Below, piece after piece: positions 23,801-31,672 of a DNA stretch of 64,000 bases; position 1 is the stretch's first letter; the number at the start of each line of letters is the position of its first letter. Position numbers and translations under genes: made by a program. This DNA is from Denitratimonas sp035703435. GTDB lineage: Bacteria > Pseudomonadota > Gammaproteobacteria > Xanthomonadales > Xanthomonadaceae. Below the pieces are notes generated by a model that was given only the letters and a program-made list of their open reading frames with translations, searched no databases and was not told the origin of the DNA. The stretch is from positions 1 through 64,000 of the forward strand of contig DASSYF010000022.1 in NCBI GenBank assembly GCA_035703435.1, read 5' to 3'.

Positions 23801-25166
23801 AGGCTGGCCGGTGACGTGGGCCGCCTTCGTGCCCGGCTCGGAAGCGCTCTGGCTCATGGCACGTGAGGCCGACGATGGCTTTGCCAATGCCGCTGAACTC
23901 CTTCTGTGGAATCCACGCGATGGCACGGTGCTGGAGCGGCGTCAGGTGCCTGGCGTGTTCCCGGTCGGGCTGACGGTAACGCACGGCAAGCCCTTGCTTG
24001 CCACGCGCGACCAAGACCTGCTCGACGCCGGCTCGAAACAAGTCATCGCCACCCCACGCACCAACCACGTCGAACCCACGGCCATTTTCGCGCGTAGCCA
24101 CGATGGCCGAATGATCGCGCACGGCTTCGGCCGCGTGGTTCAAATCTACGATACCGCCACGCTCGATCCGATCGGACCCCCGCTGCAATTGAGTGCTGGC
24201 ACCTATGCCTTGCCGTACCACCTCGCCTTCGCCCCTGATGATCGCACCCTGCTCGGTGGCTTCCGGCCGTGGAATATTTGGCCGATTGCACCCGATACGC
24301 GGCCCGTGGCCGAACTTCGGGCGCTGACCCAGCTGCTGGCCCCTGACGAGGACGGCCTGCAAGTCATCGCCTTGCCTGAACGAGCCCAGCGCAAACGCCT
24401 GCGTAGCCGTGACCCTGGCGCGCCCCCTCCAGTACAAGCGCGACCAAGCTTTGTGGCGGCGCGCACCGTGCGTGGCTATCCGATCCCACAACGCGATCCG
24501 TCTGCAACTCCGATGCAATTGGACCTGACTGCCGCCTACAACCGCGCGACCGACATGCGAGCCGACATCAATTCCAGCACCATGCCAGGCTATGTGGGCA
24601 TGCGCCTGGGACTGGCACGCATCGACGGGGTGGAATACGACTTGCGCGGCGTCATCGAACTGCAGCGCAACCGAGAAGGCTTCGAGCGCGTGACCGGCAT
24701 CCAAACGCCGGACGTGCCGCTGGCTGCATTTCACGTGCTCTTGTTTGCTCCACTTGCCGTACCGGCGCAAGGCATCCGCGACTATGCCCTGGTTCGCCTC
24801 CACTATGCCGATGGCAGCACAGCCGATCTACCAATACGCACACAACTCGAAGTCTCCGGTCTCGGTGTTGCCGATCGCCTGGTGCCTGTCGGCTGGGTGC
24901 GCAGTGACTTCCTACGCCTGATCGGCCTGAGCCGCATGCAATGGGTGAACAACCCAAGGCTGCCCAACCCTCATCCTGAAAAACGCATCGTCAGTCTGGA
25001 CCTTGAAGCCACCCGTGACGAGTGGTCGAACCCCGTTATCTTCGCGATCACGGCCGAGCCTGTAATCGCCGCCACCTTTTCGAGTAATGATTCTCACGAG
25101 ACCGTGGCAACCCTGCCCACGCGCCCCTTCTCCAGCCGAACAGCACAGACAAAGGGAAGCAGATGA
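20796..25166 (+). CDS. Membrane Ser/Thr protein kinase with large propeller-like periplasmic region
   Basis: 1456 residues. A cytoplasmic kinase domain (about 72-340) contains P-loop GQGGMG (81-86), VAIK Lys103, Glu122, catalytic loop HLDLKPAN with Asp197, Lys199 and Asn202, DFG 215-217 and GTPSYMAPE. The loop is HLD, not HRD, so it is a non-RD kinase. A single membrane segment (about 362-381) leads to a periplasmic region of about 1070 residues. The first part looks like repeated beta-propeller blades (for example LSHDGALLALAFNDFSVRWY and FSADGRHALLRNRDDQVQLW); the last about 270 residues are different and beta-rich. The ATG (GAGGA upstream) overlaps the sigma gene by 26 bases. It probably senses an envelope signal and phosphorylates the sigma factors. 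Confidence 0.9.
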   Translation: MASSIQDPELSDPGLTLAPPPPRARTVHAALAELAFGSATEARFTDASAPLALLPADALELDLADPQQRQFGNYELLERIGQGGMGMVYRARQLDLQREVAIKLLAAGPWASRDFVDRFLGEARHAARMQHPNIVTVYEVGTAEDLHFFSMRLVRGRSLANALRAEGRFDPQRAAALMLPVVEAVAYAHSLNVLHLDLKPANILLDQAGTAHVADFGLARKFDPLMALGNTEISGTPSYMAPEQAVVGTQPLSPATDIWGLGAVLHDLVTGEPPYRGDSAISTLDLVRSEPVRSPRLYVPNLPLDLEAIILGCLRRDPQGRYASARALADDLARFLEGHPVLARPLPPLQRVGRWARREPKLAAALTLAIAALVIGFAATLHQWRRADANALTASINATQARTRLWQSRHEAAARFMQEGRGFTALTPLLDNIEEQEREGISDPHSTERREIGMVLSQGVSLIDRMVIPDADPLASALSHDGALLALAFNDFSVRWYDTATLEERGRVDVSDMPTSDGEPRLPRRLRFIDNQRLVVTLDWFDYLASPSHNDSFLLDLSHSRLIAFPPDFARPAEAVFSADGRHALLRNRDDQVQLWQVSPWQALGRAWPSPRSNVSAALLGRDGRYLAEKQTEDNGVLTLRDPRDGSSLRLTGIHAPLTAWMESADGRLLAVGDSRGNIYLVDVESGKTRQLHTPNGREVTWLAFSEDDTWLGAVRWDGAAFAFDVASGEPLNAGQMLNDFEPHEVAIDREERLLVVTGLGQTALWRLPEPGPNAPGATRLISSPSRAERAGTNALGIALRVRLLASADMSGEVRLWRIAPAAQLAAQAPSDGQMAGNVYFDGKHLPDVAWNKVRVVSIDGSPPTPWRSVPQPPNFAELTAQGRLLVVASGPALHVFDTDTMAQHIAPVSLPANPLYLTLDAKGELAYLGFGSNGLTGFEIQILSIDLDHGKQLATVTIPGPLRQFELSDDGQRLLAVGTSTAGTDVFSSRLERIGHVDHDPGWPVTWAAFVPGSEALWLMAREADDGFANAAELLLWNPRDGTVLERRQVPGVFPVGLTVTHGKPLLATRDQDLLDAGSKQVIATPRTNHVEPTAIFARSHDGRMIAHGFGRVVQIYDTATLDPIGPPLQLSAGTYALPYHLAFAPDDRTLLGGFRPWNIWPIAPDTRPVAELRALTQLLAPDEDGLQVIALPERAQRKRLRSRDPGAPPPVQARPSFVAARTVRGYPIPQRDPSATPMQLDLTAAYNRATDMRADINSSTMPGYVGMRLGLARIDGVEYDLRGVIELQRNREGFERVTGIQTPDVPLAAFHVLLFAPLAVPAQGIRDYALVRLHYADGSTADLPIRTQLEVSGLGVADRLVPVGWVRSDFLRLIGLSRMQWVNNPRLPNPHPEKRIVSLDLEATRDEWSNPVIFAITAEPVIAATFSSNDSHETVATLPTRPFSSRTAQTKGSR

Positions 25167-26152
25167 ATCTCCTTGATCACCACTTACAACGCCAGCCCAT
25201 GTCGATTCGCAAGATACTTTGGCTAACTGCAATCTTGACGCTCAGCATGCCCGCAGCTTGGGCTGACGAAGGGAATCCGTCCGGAACACCCGCCGCCGGC
25301 CATGGCAGCATCTCGATCGGCTACCAGCAAACCTACGTTGATGGCCTGCGCCGCGATAGCCATACGGTTATCGACGCTGGCGAAGGCACGATGCGTTCGC
25401 TTCAACTCGACGCCCAGTATTTCCTGTCCGACCGTTGGTCGCTGCGCGCCGGCATCCCATTTGTTTCGAACGTTTTTCACGGTTCACCACACTGTCCGAC
25501 CACCGAGCCGGTGCAGTGCCGCAACACGCCGGCACTGAATCCACAACATCCCGAATCACGTTTCCAGGACGACGATCGTTATCACGGCACGTGGCAAGAT
25601 TGGCATTTCGGTGCGTCCTACCACGCCACACCGCGCCCCGGCTGGTTTCTGACGCCTTCGTTGACCGTCTGGATCCCGAGCCACAACTACACCTTCTTCT
25701 CCAACGCGGCACCTGGCCAGCGAATCTGGAAACTGGAGCCAGCGCTGGAGTTGGCCCACCAGTTCGACTTCACCAACCTCTACTACCGTGCGCGCTACGG
25801 CTATGTGTTGACGGAAAAGGTGCTGGATACGCGCATGAGCCACCATCGTCTGGAGCTGGAACTGGGGTGGTTCATCAACGAACGACTCACTGCGCGCGTG
25901 TTCACCATCGGCAAGAAGGGCGACGGCTATTCGCTGCAGGAATTGGGACCGCTGACGGCCGGCCGCAGCAACGACTATTGGTACCACCACGACCAGATCG
26001 TCAAACATGACTTTGCCGAAGCCGGCATCGGATTCGACTACCACTTTTCCTCGCCCTACACCCTTTCAGCCGCATGGCACGACATGCTCTGGGGGGAATC
26101 GGTGATCAATTTCCGCCACGCCATTGAAGTGAGGCTGACGCGGGAGTTCTGA
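25163..26152 (+). CDS. Predicted outer-membrane beta-barrel protein
   Basis: 329 residues. The N terminus is 12 residues followed by a signal peptide (SIRKILWLTAILTLSMPAAWA). The mature part alternates aromatic/hydrophobic and polar residues in short strands (SISIGYQQTYVDGL, WSLRAGIPFVSN, LYYRARYGYVL, LELELGWFINERL, GIGFDYHFSSPY) and ends with ...RLTREF, a C-terminal Phe as expected for BAM substrates. A Cys pair occurs at HCPTTEPVQC. It recalls the MetA/phenol-degradation outer-membrane family. The first ATG overlaps the kinase stop (ATGA) and has GGGA upstream; ATG at 25199 is an alternative start. Confidence 0.75.
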   Translation: MNLLDHHLQRQPMSIRKILWLTAILTLSMPAAWADEGNPSGTPAAGHGSISIGYQQTYVDGLRRDSHTVIDAGEGTMRSLQLDAQYFLSDRWSLRAGIPFVSNVFHGSPHCPTTEPVQCRNTPALNPQHPESRFQDDDRYHGTWQDWHFGASYHATPRPGWFLTPSLTVWIPSHNYTFFSNAAPGQRIWKLEPALELAHQFDFTNLYYRARYGYVLTEKVLDTRMSHHRLELELGWFINERLTARVFTIGKKGDGYSLQELGPLTAGRSNDYWYHHDQIVKHDFAEAGIGFDYHFSSPYTLSAAWHDMLWGESVINFRHAIEVRLTREF

Positions 26153-26241
26153 CGGAAGCCGCCACCCGTCACACACAAGCCAAGGCGGCATCGTGCAAGA
26201 CCGACGCAATCCCGCACCCGACTCAACCAAAGGACACCATC

Positions 26242-26742
26242 ATGCACATTGCAGCTCGAATCACCCTGACCGCCCTGTTGCTGGGCAGTACGACCCTGGT
26301 CACGGGACCCGTGGAAGCCTGCGGCGAGGTGATGTACCGCATGGGCAGCGCCTTGCGATATCAGGCGTTCATCTCGCGCCATCCCGCACAAATTCTGCTG
26401 TACGGCGAAAGCGCGGAAGCTCAAGCCAACACCATGGATCGAGAGGCTTTCCGTCAAAAACTCCACGCGGCAGGACATCGAACCTTCGTCGCGAAAAATG
26501 CCGAAGAACTCGCGCAATTGATCGCTGAACGACCCTACGATATCGTCATTGCCGGCGCCAATGATCTGGCCTTGGTGCGCAGGATGCTGCAGAGCACCCA
26601 ACACGCACCATCCCTCATTCCTGTACTGAAACACGATGATGATTCCCTCCGCAACCAATATCCGATGGCGCTTGTCGCCGACAGCGGCGTGCAACGCGCA
26701 CTCAAGACCATCGAACGCACCATGCAAGCACGCGGTACGTGA
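26242..26742 (+). CDS. Exported protein with receiver-like fold
   Basis: 166 residues with a signal peptide ending VEA, after which the mature chain starts with a single Cys (CGEVMYRMGSALRYQAF). The remainder has the beta-alpha pattern of a CheY-type receiver: AQILLYG, REAFRQKLHAAGHRTFVAKN, AEELAQLIAERPYDIVIAGAND, LVRRMLQ, SLIPVLKHD and PMALVADSGVQRALKTI. The usual acidic pocket of receivers is not obvious. A receiver-like domain in the periplasm is unusual. AAAGGA precedes the ATG. The gene is 89 bases after the barrel gene on the same strand and is probably in the same unit as the kinase. Function unknown. Confidence 0.7.
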   Translation: MHIAARITLTALLLGSTTLVTGPVEACGEVMYRMGSALRYQAFISRHPAQILLYGESAEAQANTMDREAFRQKLHAAGHRTFVAKNAEELAQLIAERPYDIVIAGANDLALVRRMLQSTQHAPSLIPVLKHDDDSLRNQYPMALVADSGVQRALKTIERTMQARGT

Positions 26743-26754
26743 GTGGAAGTCCGC

Positions 26755-27621
26755 ATGAGTGCGGGTCTTCGCGTTGCCATCGCTTCCGTGGCCGCTGCCC
26801 GCCCGCTGGATGAGGACCTGCCTGAATTGCTCGCCGCACTCGGCGCGGCGGGCGTCCAGGCGCAGGTCTGCGATTGGGATGATGCAAACGTGGATTGGTC
26901 GACGTTCGATTGCGTCCTGCTGCGCTCGACCTGGGATTACACCCAGCGCCTGCCGGAATTTCTCGCGTGGTGCGAGCGTGTGACGGCGGTGACGCGTCTA
27001 CTCAATCCGCTGGAACTGGTGCGCTGGAATTGCGACAAACACTATCTGCGCGATTTGGCCGAACGCGGCGTACCGATCGTGGAAACCTGCTTCATCGAGC
27101 CTGGCGAGGCCGCCGATGCCTTTCCGGACTACGCCGAGTTTGTGGTGAAACCCGCCGTAAGTGCCGGCTCACGCGATACCCGCCGGCATGTGCGTGCAGC
27201 GCGATCCGAGGCCATCGCCCATGTGCAGCATTTGCTCGATCAAGGGCGTTCCGTGATCGTTCAACCCTATATCGATGCCGTGGACAGCGCCGGCGAAACC
27301 GCGCTGGTCCACTTTGACGGCGTGTTCTCCCACGCCATTCGCAAAGGCCCCTTGCTGCAACGCGCATCGGGAGCCACGGCGTTGCTGTTTGCCACCGAAC
27401 AGATCGATCCGCGCACACCCACTCAGGCCGAGCACGACGTGGCGCAGCACGTGTTGAAGGCCTTGCCCTTTCCCGTGCCGCTCTACGTCCGCATCGACCT
27501 CTTGCCCACGCCCGACGGTCCGCGTCTGCTGGAACTGGAGCTGATCGAACCATCCTTGTTCTTCGATCACGCGGAAGGCTCGGCCGCACGGCTGGTTTCG
27601 CAACTGATCCGAAGTCTGTAA
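26755..27621 (+). CDS. ATP-grasp domain enzyme, RimK/glutathione-synthetase-like
   Basis: 288 residues, cytoplasmic. A pre-ATP-grasp domain (LRVAIASVAAA...DCVLLRSTWDYTQRLPEFL) is followed by the ATP-grasp core, with FVVKPAVSAGSRDT (nucleotide-binding strand and loop), VIVQPYIDAV, ALVHFDGVFSHAIRKGPLL and the metal-binding end RLLELELIEPSLFFDHAEG. Similar proteins ligate amino acids or peptides; the exact reaction is unknown. ATG at 26755 is preferred over GTG at 26743. It lies 12 bases after the exported receiver-like gene, so co-transcription with the kinase locus is possible. Confidence 0.8.
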   Translation: MSAGLRVAIASVAAARPLDEDLPELLAALGAAGVQAQVCDWDDANVDWSTFDCVLLRSTWDYTQRLPEFLAWCERVTAVTRLLNPLELVRWNCDKHYLRDLAERGVPIVETCFIEPGEAADAFPDYAEFVVKPAVSAGSRDTRRHVRAARSEAIAHVQHLLDQGRSVIVQPYIDAVDSAGETALVHFDGVFSHAIRKGPLLQRASGATALLFATEQIDPRTPTQAEHDVAQHVLKALPFPVPLYVRIDLLPTPDGPRLLELELIEPSLFFDHAEGSAARLVSQLIRSL

Positions 27622-27665
27622 CCGAGCTGACGAGAGGACGTGGAACCACGGCAAGCACATGCCTA

Positions 27666-27763
27666 TTGATCCGGCCCTTGTTGTGTAGCAATGCTGTTTG
27701 GCCATTGCCTGCCGAGCAAGCTCGGCAGCTACGCCAGGTTCGGATCAGTTGAGGGCCGGATCA
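27666..27763. repeat. About 100-bp terminal-inverted-repeat element, copy A
   Basis: The ends TGATCCGGCCCT (27667-27678) and AGGGCCGGATCA (27752-27763) are a perfect 12-bp inverted repeat. Inside is a second palindrome, GCCGAGCAAGCTCGGC (27710-27725), flanked by GTAGC...GCTAC. Two more copies are at 29288 and 46312. The gap 27622-27903 holds nothing else recognisable. Confidence 0.75.
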
Positions 27764-27903
27764 CTACCTGCGTTGAACTCCAAACCCCACTGTGGTCACC
27801 GCTTTCGAGAAGCCGCGCGAACGGGATGGCCGTGACCTGTGGCCATTGGCAGCTGCCTCGTCATGCGCCTACCATCGAACTTGGCCCGTCATCGAGAACG
27901 CCC

Positions 27904-29202
27904 ATGTCCACGCTCAAGTACGCAACGTTGCTGCTGGCACTTCCCATCATCACAGTCCACGCGCAAACGTCCGCCAGTCCGGTTTTCGCCTTGCAGTGCG
28001 GGCATGTGCTGGACGCAGTCCAAGGAAAGTTGCTGGATGCCAGCACCATCTTGGTGGAGGGTACGCTCATCAAGGCGGTACGACCCGGACACGAGGCCGT
28101 GGCTGGGGCCAGCACGATCGACCTCAAGGACAAGAGCTGTCTACCTGGCCTGATCGACAGCCACACTCATCTCACTGGCGAAACCAGCGCTACCGGCGGC
28201 ACCGATCGCTTTCGCCTGAACGTCGCCGATCACGCCATTCGCTCCACGATTTTTGCCCGCCGCACCTTGGAGGCCGGTTTCACCACGGTGCGCAATCTCG
28301 GCGACGGCAGCAACATCTCGGTCGCCTTGCGCAACGCCATCAATCAAGGCCTTGTGCCAGGTCCACGCATTTTCACCGCCGGTGCCGCCATCGGCTCCAC
28401 CGGCGGCCATGCCGATGATACCGACGGCCTGCGAGCCGACCTGCAAGGCGATCCCGGTCCCAAGGACGGCATCATCAACGGTGTGGACGACGCCTGGAAA
28501 ACCGTGCGCCAGCATTACAAGGACCACGTCGATCTGCTCAAGATCATGCCCTCGGGTGGTGTGCTGGACGAGAGCGCCAGTGCCGACAATCCGCAGATGA
28601 CGGTGGAAGAGATCGAGGCCATCGTCAAGGCCGCGCACGACTACGGTTTCACCGTGGCTGCACATGCCCATGGCGCCGAAGCCATTCGTCGAGCCGTGAT
28701 CGCCGGCGTGGATTCCATCGAACACGGCACCTTCATGAACGACGAGGACATGAAGCTGATGAAGCAACACGGCACCTGGTTCGTGCCCACCATCATCGCC
28801 GGGCGCTATGTGGCCGAAATGGCGGAGAAGCCCGGTTACTACCTGCCGCAAGTGGCCGCCAAGGCGCGTGCAGTCGGACCATTGATCCAACAAACCGCAG
28901 GCCGCGCCTATCGCGCAGGGGTGAAGATCGCTTTTGGTACCGATGCCGCCGTCTATCCGCACGGCCAGAATGCCAAGGAGTTTCAATACATGGTCGAAGC
29001 CGGCATCCCAGCCATGTACGCACTACAATCGGCCACCACCCACGCCGCCCAGCTTCTGAAGAAAGACAAGGAACTGGGCAGCATCGATACCGGCAAGCTG
29101 GCCGACATCGTCGCCGTGGATGGCAATCCATTGGAAGACATCACCACGATGCAGCGCATGCGCTTCGTGATGAAGGACGGTGTGGTCTACAAGCAACCTT
29201 GA
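27904..29202 (+). CDS. Exported amidohydrolase (prolidase/imidazolonepropionase-like)
   Basis: 432 residues. A signal peptide (cleavage after VHA, about residue 20) is followed by an amidohydrolase-superfamily metal-dependent hydrolase. The first metal motif is LIDSHTHLTG; other metal and catalytic elements are LLKIMPSGG (Lys), VAAHAHGAEAIRRAV and SIEHGT (His) and FGTDAAVYPHG (Asp). The C-terminal beta sandwich returns with LADIVAVDGNPLEDI. Secreted members hydrolyse Xaa-Pro dipeptides or related amides, consistent with a proteolytic lifestyle. ATG at 27904 starts at the signal peptide; longer frames run into the repeat. Confidence 0.87.
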   Translation: MSTLKYATLLLALPIITVHAQTSASPVFALQCGHVLDAVQGKLLDASTILVEGTLIKAVRPGHEAVAGASTIDLKDKSCLPGLIDSHTHLTGETSATGGTDRFRLNVADHAIRSTIFARRTLEAGFTTVRNLGDGSNISVALRNAINQGLVPGPRIFTAGAAIGSTGGHADDTDGLRADLQGDPGPKDGIINGVDDAWKTVRQHYKDHVDLLKIMPSGGVLDESASADNPQMTVEEIEAIVKAAHDYGFTVAAHAHGAEAIRRAVIAGVDSIEHGTFMNDEDMKLMKQHGTWFVPTIIAGRYVAEMAEKPGYYLPQVAAKARAVGPLIQQTAGRAYRAGVKIAFGTDAAVYPHGQNAKEFQYMVEAGIPAMYALQSATTHAAQLLKKDKELGSIDTGKLADIVAVDGNPLEDITTMQRMRFVMKDGVVYKQP

Positions 29203-29287
29203 GTTCGCCGACGCACGGGCGCATCGAGGTCCTGCGATAGCGCCCGCGCGCCCTGCCCCAACCTCGGCGCCTGCCCTTGAGTACCTA

Positions 29288-29387
29288 TTGATCCGGACCT
29301 TGTTTGGTAGCAATGGAGCTTGCTGCATTGCCTGCCCTGCAAGCTCGGCAGCTACGCCAGACTCGGATCATTTGAGGGCTGGATCAA
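29288..29387. repeat. About 100-bp terminal-inverted-repeat element, copy B
   Basis: TTGATCCGGACCT (29288-29300) and AGGGCTGGATCAA (29375-29387) are imperfect inverted ends. The inner part again has GTAGC, CAATGGAGCTTGCTGCATTG and GCAAGCTCGGCAGCTAC. It matches copies A and C over most of its length and occupies the gap between the amidohydrolase and ppiD. Confidence 0.75.
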
Positions 29388-29416
29388 CCATCTTGCCGAT
29401 CCCTTGGGTTCGGTCA

Positions 29417-29445
29417 GAAAAAAAGCCCGGCTTTGCGCCGGGCTT
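29417..29445 (-). terminator. Intrinsic terminator of ppiD
   Basis: On the minus strand, AAGCCCGGC, a short loop and GCCGGGCTT form a 9-bp stem followed by a run of T (the plus-strand A run at 29418-29424). It is 30 bases after the ppiD stop. Confidence 0.88.
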
Positions 29446-29474
29446 CCTCTTGAATACGATCGTTGTGAATCGTC

Positions 29475-31385
29475 CTACATGCGCGATTCGGCGATATCGA
29501 TCTTGGCCTCTTTGCGCAAGGCCTTCACCAGCTCGGTCGCCTCGAGCGATGCCACGGCGTTGGACAACTGTTCGCGCAAAGCGGTCCGTTGGCTCTCATC
29601 AACTTTGGTCGGGTCGCCAGCAGTCACCTGGGTCAAGGCGATGACGGCATTCACGCCACCCACCAACTGTGCGCTGCCGATGCTGGCAGCACCCTCGGCA
29701 GGGTGTGGCAAGGAAAACGCGGCCTTGGCAACCGCAGGATCGACCGTTGCGCCGTTACGTCCCACGTCTTGGGCGGTCTTGACCTCGATCTCGTGCGCTT
29801 GCGCATACGCCTTGAGGGAGTCCAGCGAAGTAATGGCTGCCAGCGCCTCTGCCAGATTTTTCTTGCCCTGCTCGGCCACGCGCTCGCTGCGTACAGCAGC
29901 TTCGACCTGATCGCGCACCTCGGCGAAGGGTCGTGTCGCAGCTGGCGTGTGCTCACTGACGCGCACGACGATGCCGTGCGTCGGGCTCAGTTCGATCAGG
30001 TCGCTATCCAGATTCTCCAACAACACACTGTCGGAGAAGACCGCACGCAACACATCGGGGTTCGAGAACAAACCGGGCGCACCCGCACGGCTGAACGGGC
30101 CGGCTTTCAGCACGGTCAAGTTCATCTCGGCGGCGGCACCATCGAGCGTGCTCGGGTCACGGTAGATCGCGTCGATCAACTTCGCGGCCTCGTCGCTGTA
30201 GGCGCGTTCGCGTTCGCCTTCCAGATATTCGGTCGCCAACTCGCCACGTACCTGCTCGAAGCTCTTGCCGCTCTCCGGGCGCACATCGCGCAACCAGATC
30301 ACGTGCCATCCATCATTGCTCTTGATCGGATCGCTGACACCAGGCTGCATCGAAAACAGGGTTTCCTCGAACTGCGCGTTGGTAACACCGCGCTCGATCC
30401 AACCCAAGTCACCGCCGGTGTTACGCGAACCCGGATCTTCCGAGTATTCCTTTGCCAAGGCCGCAAAGTCCGCGCCTTCCGCGCGGGCCTTGGTAGCGAC
30501 TTCGACCGCCTTGGCTTGGGCGGCTTTCACCGCTTCGGCATCGGCATTGGCGGCGGTCTGGATGAGGATATGGGATGCCAGCCGCGTCTCGGGCTGGACA
30601 TAGCGCGCCTTGTTTTCTTCGTAGCGCGACTTGAGGGTACCCTCGTCAGCCACCTCGTTGATGTCGAGCTTGGCACCGTCCAGCTCAAGATACTCGACCG
30701 ACACCGTTTCCTGACTCTGATAGGCATCAGGATGGGCGTCGTAGTAAGCCTTCAGGTCATCCTCGCTGATTTCGCCAAGCGATTCCAACGGTGCGGCAGG
30801 TAGCAAGGCGTAGTCGAAGCTACGTGTTTGGTCGCGCAAGCTCAAGTACTGGTCAAGATAGCGGCTTGTCACCAAGCCACTGGATCGCACCGCGCCGGGC
30901 AAGGCCTGAGTCAGCATGTCGTTCGCCATGCGATCCTCAAAGCCACGCGGCGTCATGCGCGCGCCTTCAAGTACCATACGGTATTGATTGAGATCGAACT
31001 TGCCCTCGACATGAAAGGCATCGATCGCGGCGATTTCCTTTTGGATGCGCTCGGGTGACACCACCAAGCCGTATTTCTGCGCCGCCTGACGCAGCACCTC
31101 TTCGTCGATCAGGCTTTCCAGAACCTGGCGCTTGACGATGGGCGTATCGAACTGACGCGCGTCGTAGTTGTCGCCCAGCATCTGGCGCATGCGACTACGG
31201 TAGTCCTCGAAGCGTTGCCGGAATTGATCCTGGCTGATTTCCGTCTTGTTGACCTTGGCCACGTAGGTCGGCACCTGCAGCTGGAAGTAGTTCTCGATGC
31301 CGAAGAAAGCAAACGGTACGGCCAGGATGCCGACAATCAAGATCGCCACCCAGCCGGTGGTCTTTTCACGAAGTAGCTGCAACAT
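29475..31385 (-). CDS. ppiD: Periplasmic folding chaperone PpiD (SurA/PpiD family)
   Basis: 636 residues. One N-terminal membrane anchor (TGWVAILIVGILAVPFAFFGI, about 10-31) leads to the SurA-N-like chaperone domain (YVAKVNKTEISQDQFRQRF..., about 40-180). A central parvulin-type rotamase domain (about 265-360) contains SHILIQTAAN, FAALAKEYSEDPGSRNTGGDLGW and SNDGWHVIWLRDVRP. A second helical domain ends the protein. PpiD works at the SecYEG exit on emerging envelope proteins. Its place downstream of lon-hupB and two tRNAs is as in other xanthomonads. Confidence 0.93.
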   Translation of the reverse strand: MLQLLREKTTGWVAILIVGILAVPFAFFGIENYFQLQVPTYVAKVNKTEISQDQFRQRFEDYRSRMRQMLGDNYDARQFDTPIVKRQVLESLIDEEVLRQAAQKYGLVVSPERIQKEIAAIDAFHVEGKFDLNQYRMVLEGARMTPRGFEDRMANDMLTQALPGAVRSSGLVTSRYLDQYLSLRDQTRSFDYALLPAAPLESLGEISEDDLKAYYDAHPDAYQSQETVSVEYLELDGAKLDINEVADEGTLKSRYEENKARYVQPETRLASHILIQTAANADAEAVKAAQAKAVEVATKARAEGADFAALAKEYSEDPGSRNTGGDLGWIERGVTNAQFEETLFSMQPGVSDPIKSNDGWHVIWLRDVRPESGKSFEQVRGELATEYLEGERERAYSDEAAKLIDAIYRDPSTLDGAAAEMNLTVLKAGPFSRAGAPGLFSNPDVLRAVFSDSVLLENLDSDLIELSPTHGIVVRVSEHTPAATRPFAEVRDQVEAAVRSERVAEQGKKNLAEALAAITSLDSLKAYAQAHEIEVKTAQDVGRNGATVDPAVAKAAFSLPHPAEGAASIGSAQLVGGVNAVIALTQVTAGDPTKVDESQRTALREQLSNAVASLEATELVKALRKEAKIDIAESRM

Positions 31386-31443
31386 CGGGCGTAGTCTTCA
31401 GTGGTTGGGTGAATGGCACTGCGACGAGACATCACAGCACCTG

Positions 31444-31475
31444 AAAAAACAAAGGGCGCCTGGTATCAGGCGCCC
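31444..31475 (-). terminator. Intrinsic terminator after the tRNA pair
   Basis: GGGCGCCTG (31454-31462), GTAT loop, CAGGCGCCC (31467-31475). Read on the minus strand, the 9-bp stem is followed by TTTGTTTTTT. It ends the hupB-tRNAVal-tRNAAsp transcript. Confidence 0.88.
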
Positions 31476-31485
31476 TCGGCTTAGG

Positions 31486-31562
31486 TGGCGGAGTGGACGG
31501 GACTCGAACCCGCGACCCCCGGCGTGACAGGCCGGTATTCTAACCGACTGAACTACCACTCC
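31486..31562 (-). tRNA. tRNA-Asp (GTC)
   Basis: 77 bases including an encoded CCA. The acceptor stem GGAGTGG pairs with CCACTCC. D-loop AGTCGGTTAGA, anticodon loop CTGTCAC (anticodon GTC) and T arm GGGTTCGAGTCCC are all standard. Confidence 0.97.
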
Positions 31563-31586
31563 GCACTTTGACGCTGCTGGTGCTTA

Positions 31587-31661
31587 TGGTGGGTGCTGAG
31601 GGTTTCGAACCCCCGACCCTCGCCTTGTAAGGGCGACGCTCTACCGCTGAGCTAAGCACCC
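31587..31661 (-). tRNA. tRNA-Val (TAC)
   Basis: 75 bases including an encoded CCA. Acceptor GGGTGCT/AGCACCC, D arm GCTCAGCGGTAGAGC, anticodon loop CTTACAA (anticodon TAC) and T arm GGGGGTTCGAAACCC. It is 11 bases downstream of hupB and so probably processed from the hupB transcript. Confidence 0.97.
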
Positions 31662-31672
31662 GGCAAAGACGA

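Noticed and set aside
31486..31661. tRNA-borne attachment site for an integrated element
   Set aside because: The two tRNA genes are followed directly by their terminator and ppiD in the usual xanthomonad order, with no integrase or duplicated tRNA 3' end.
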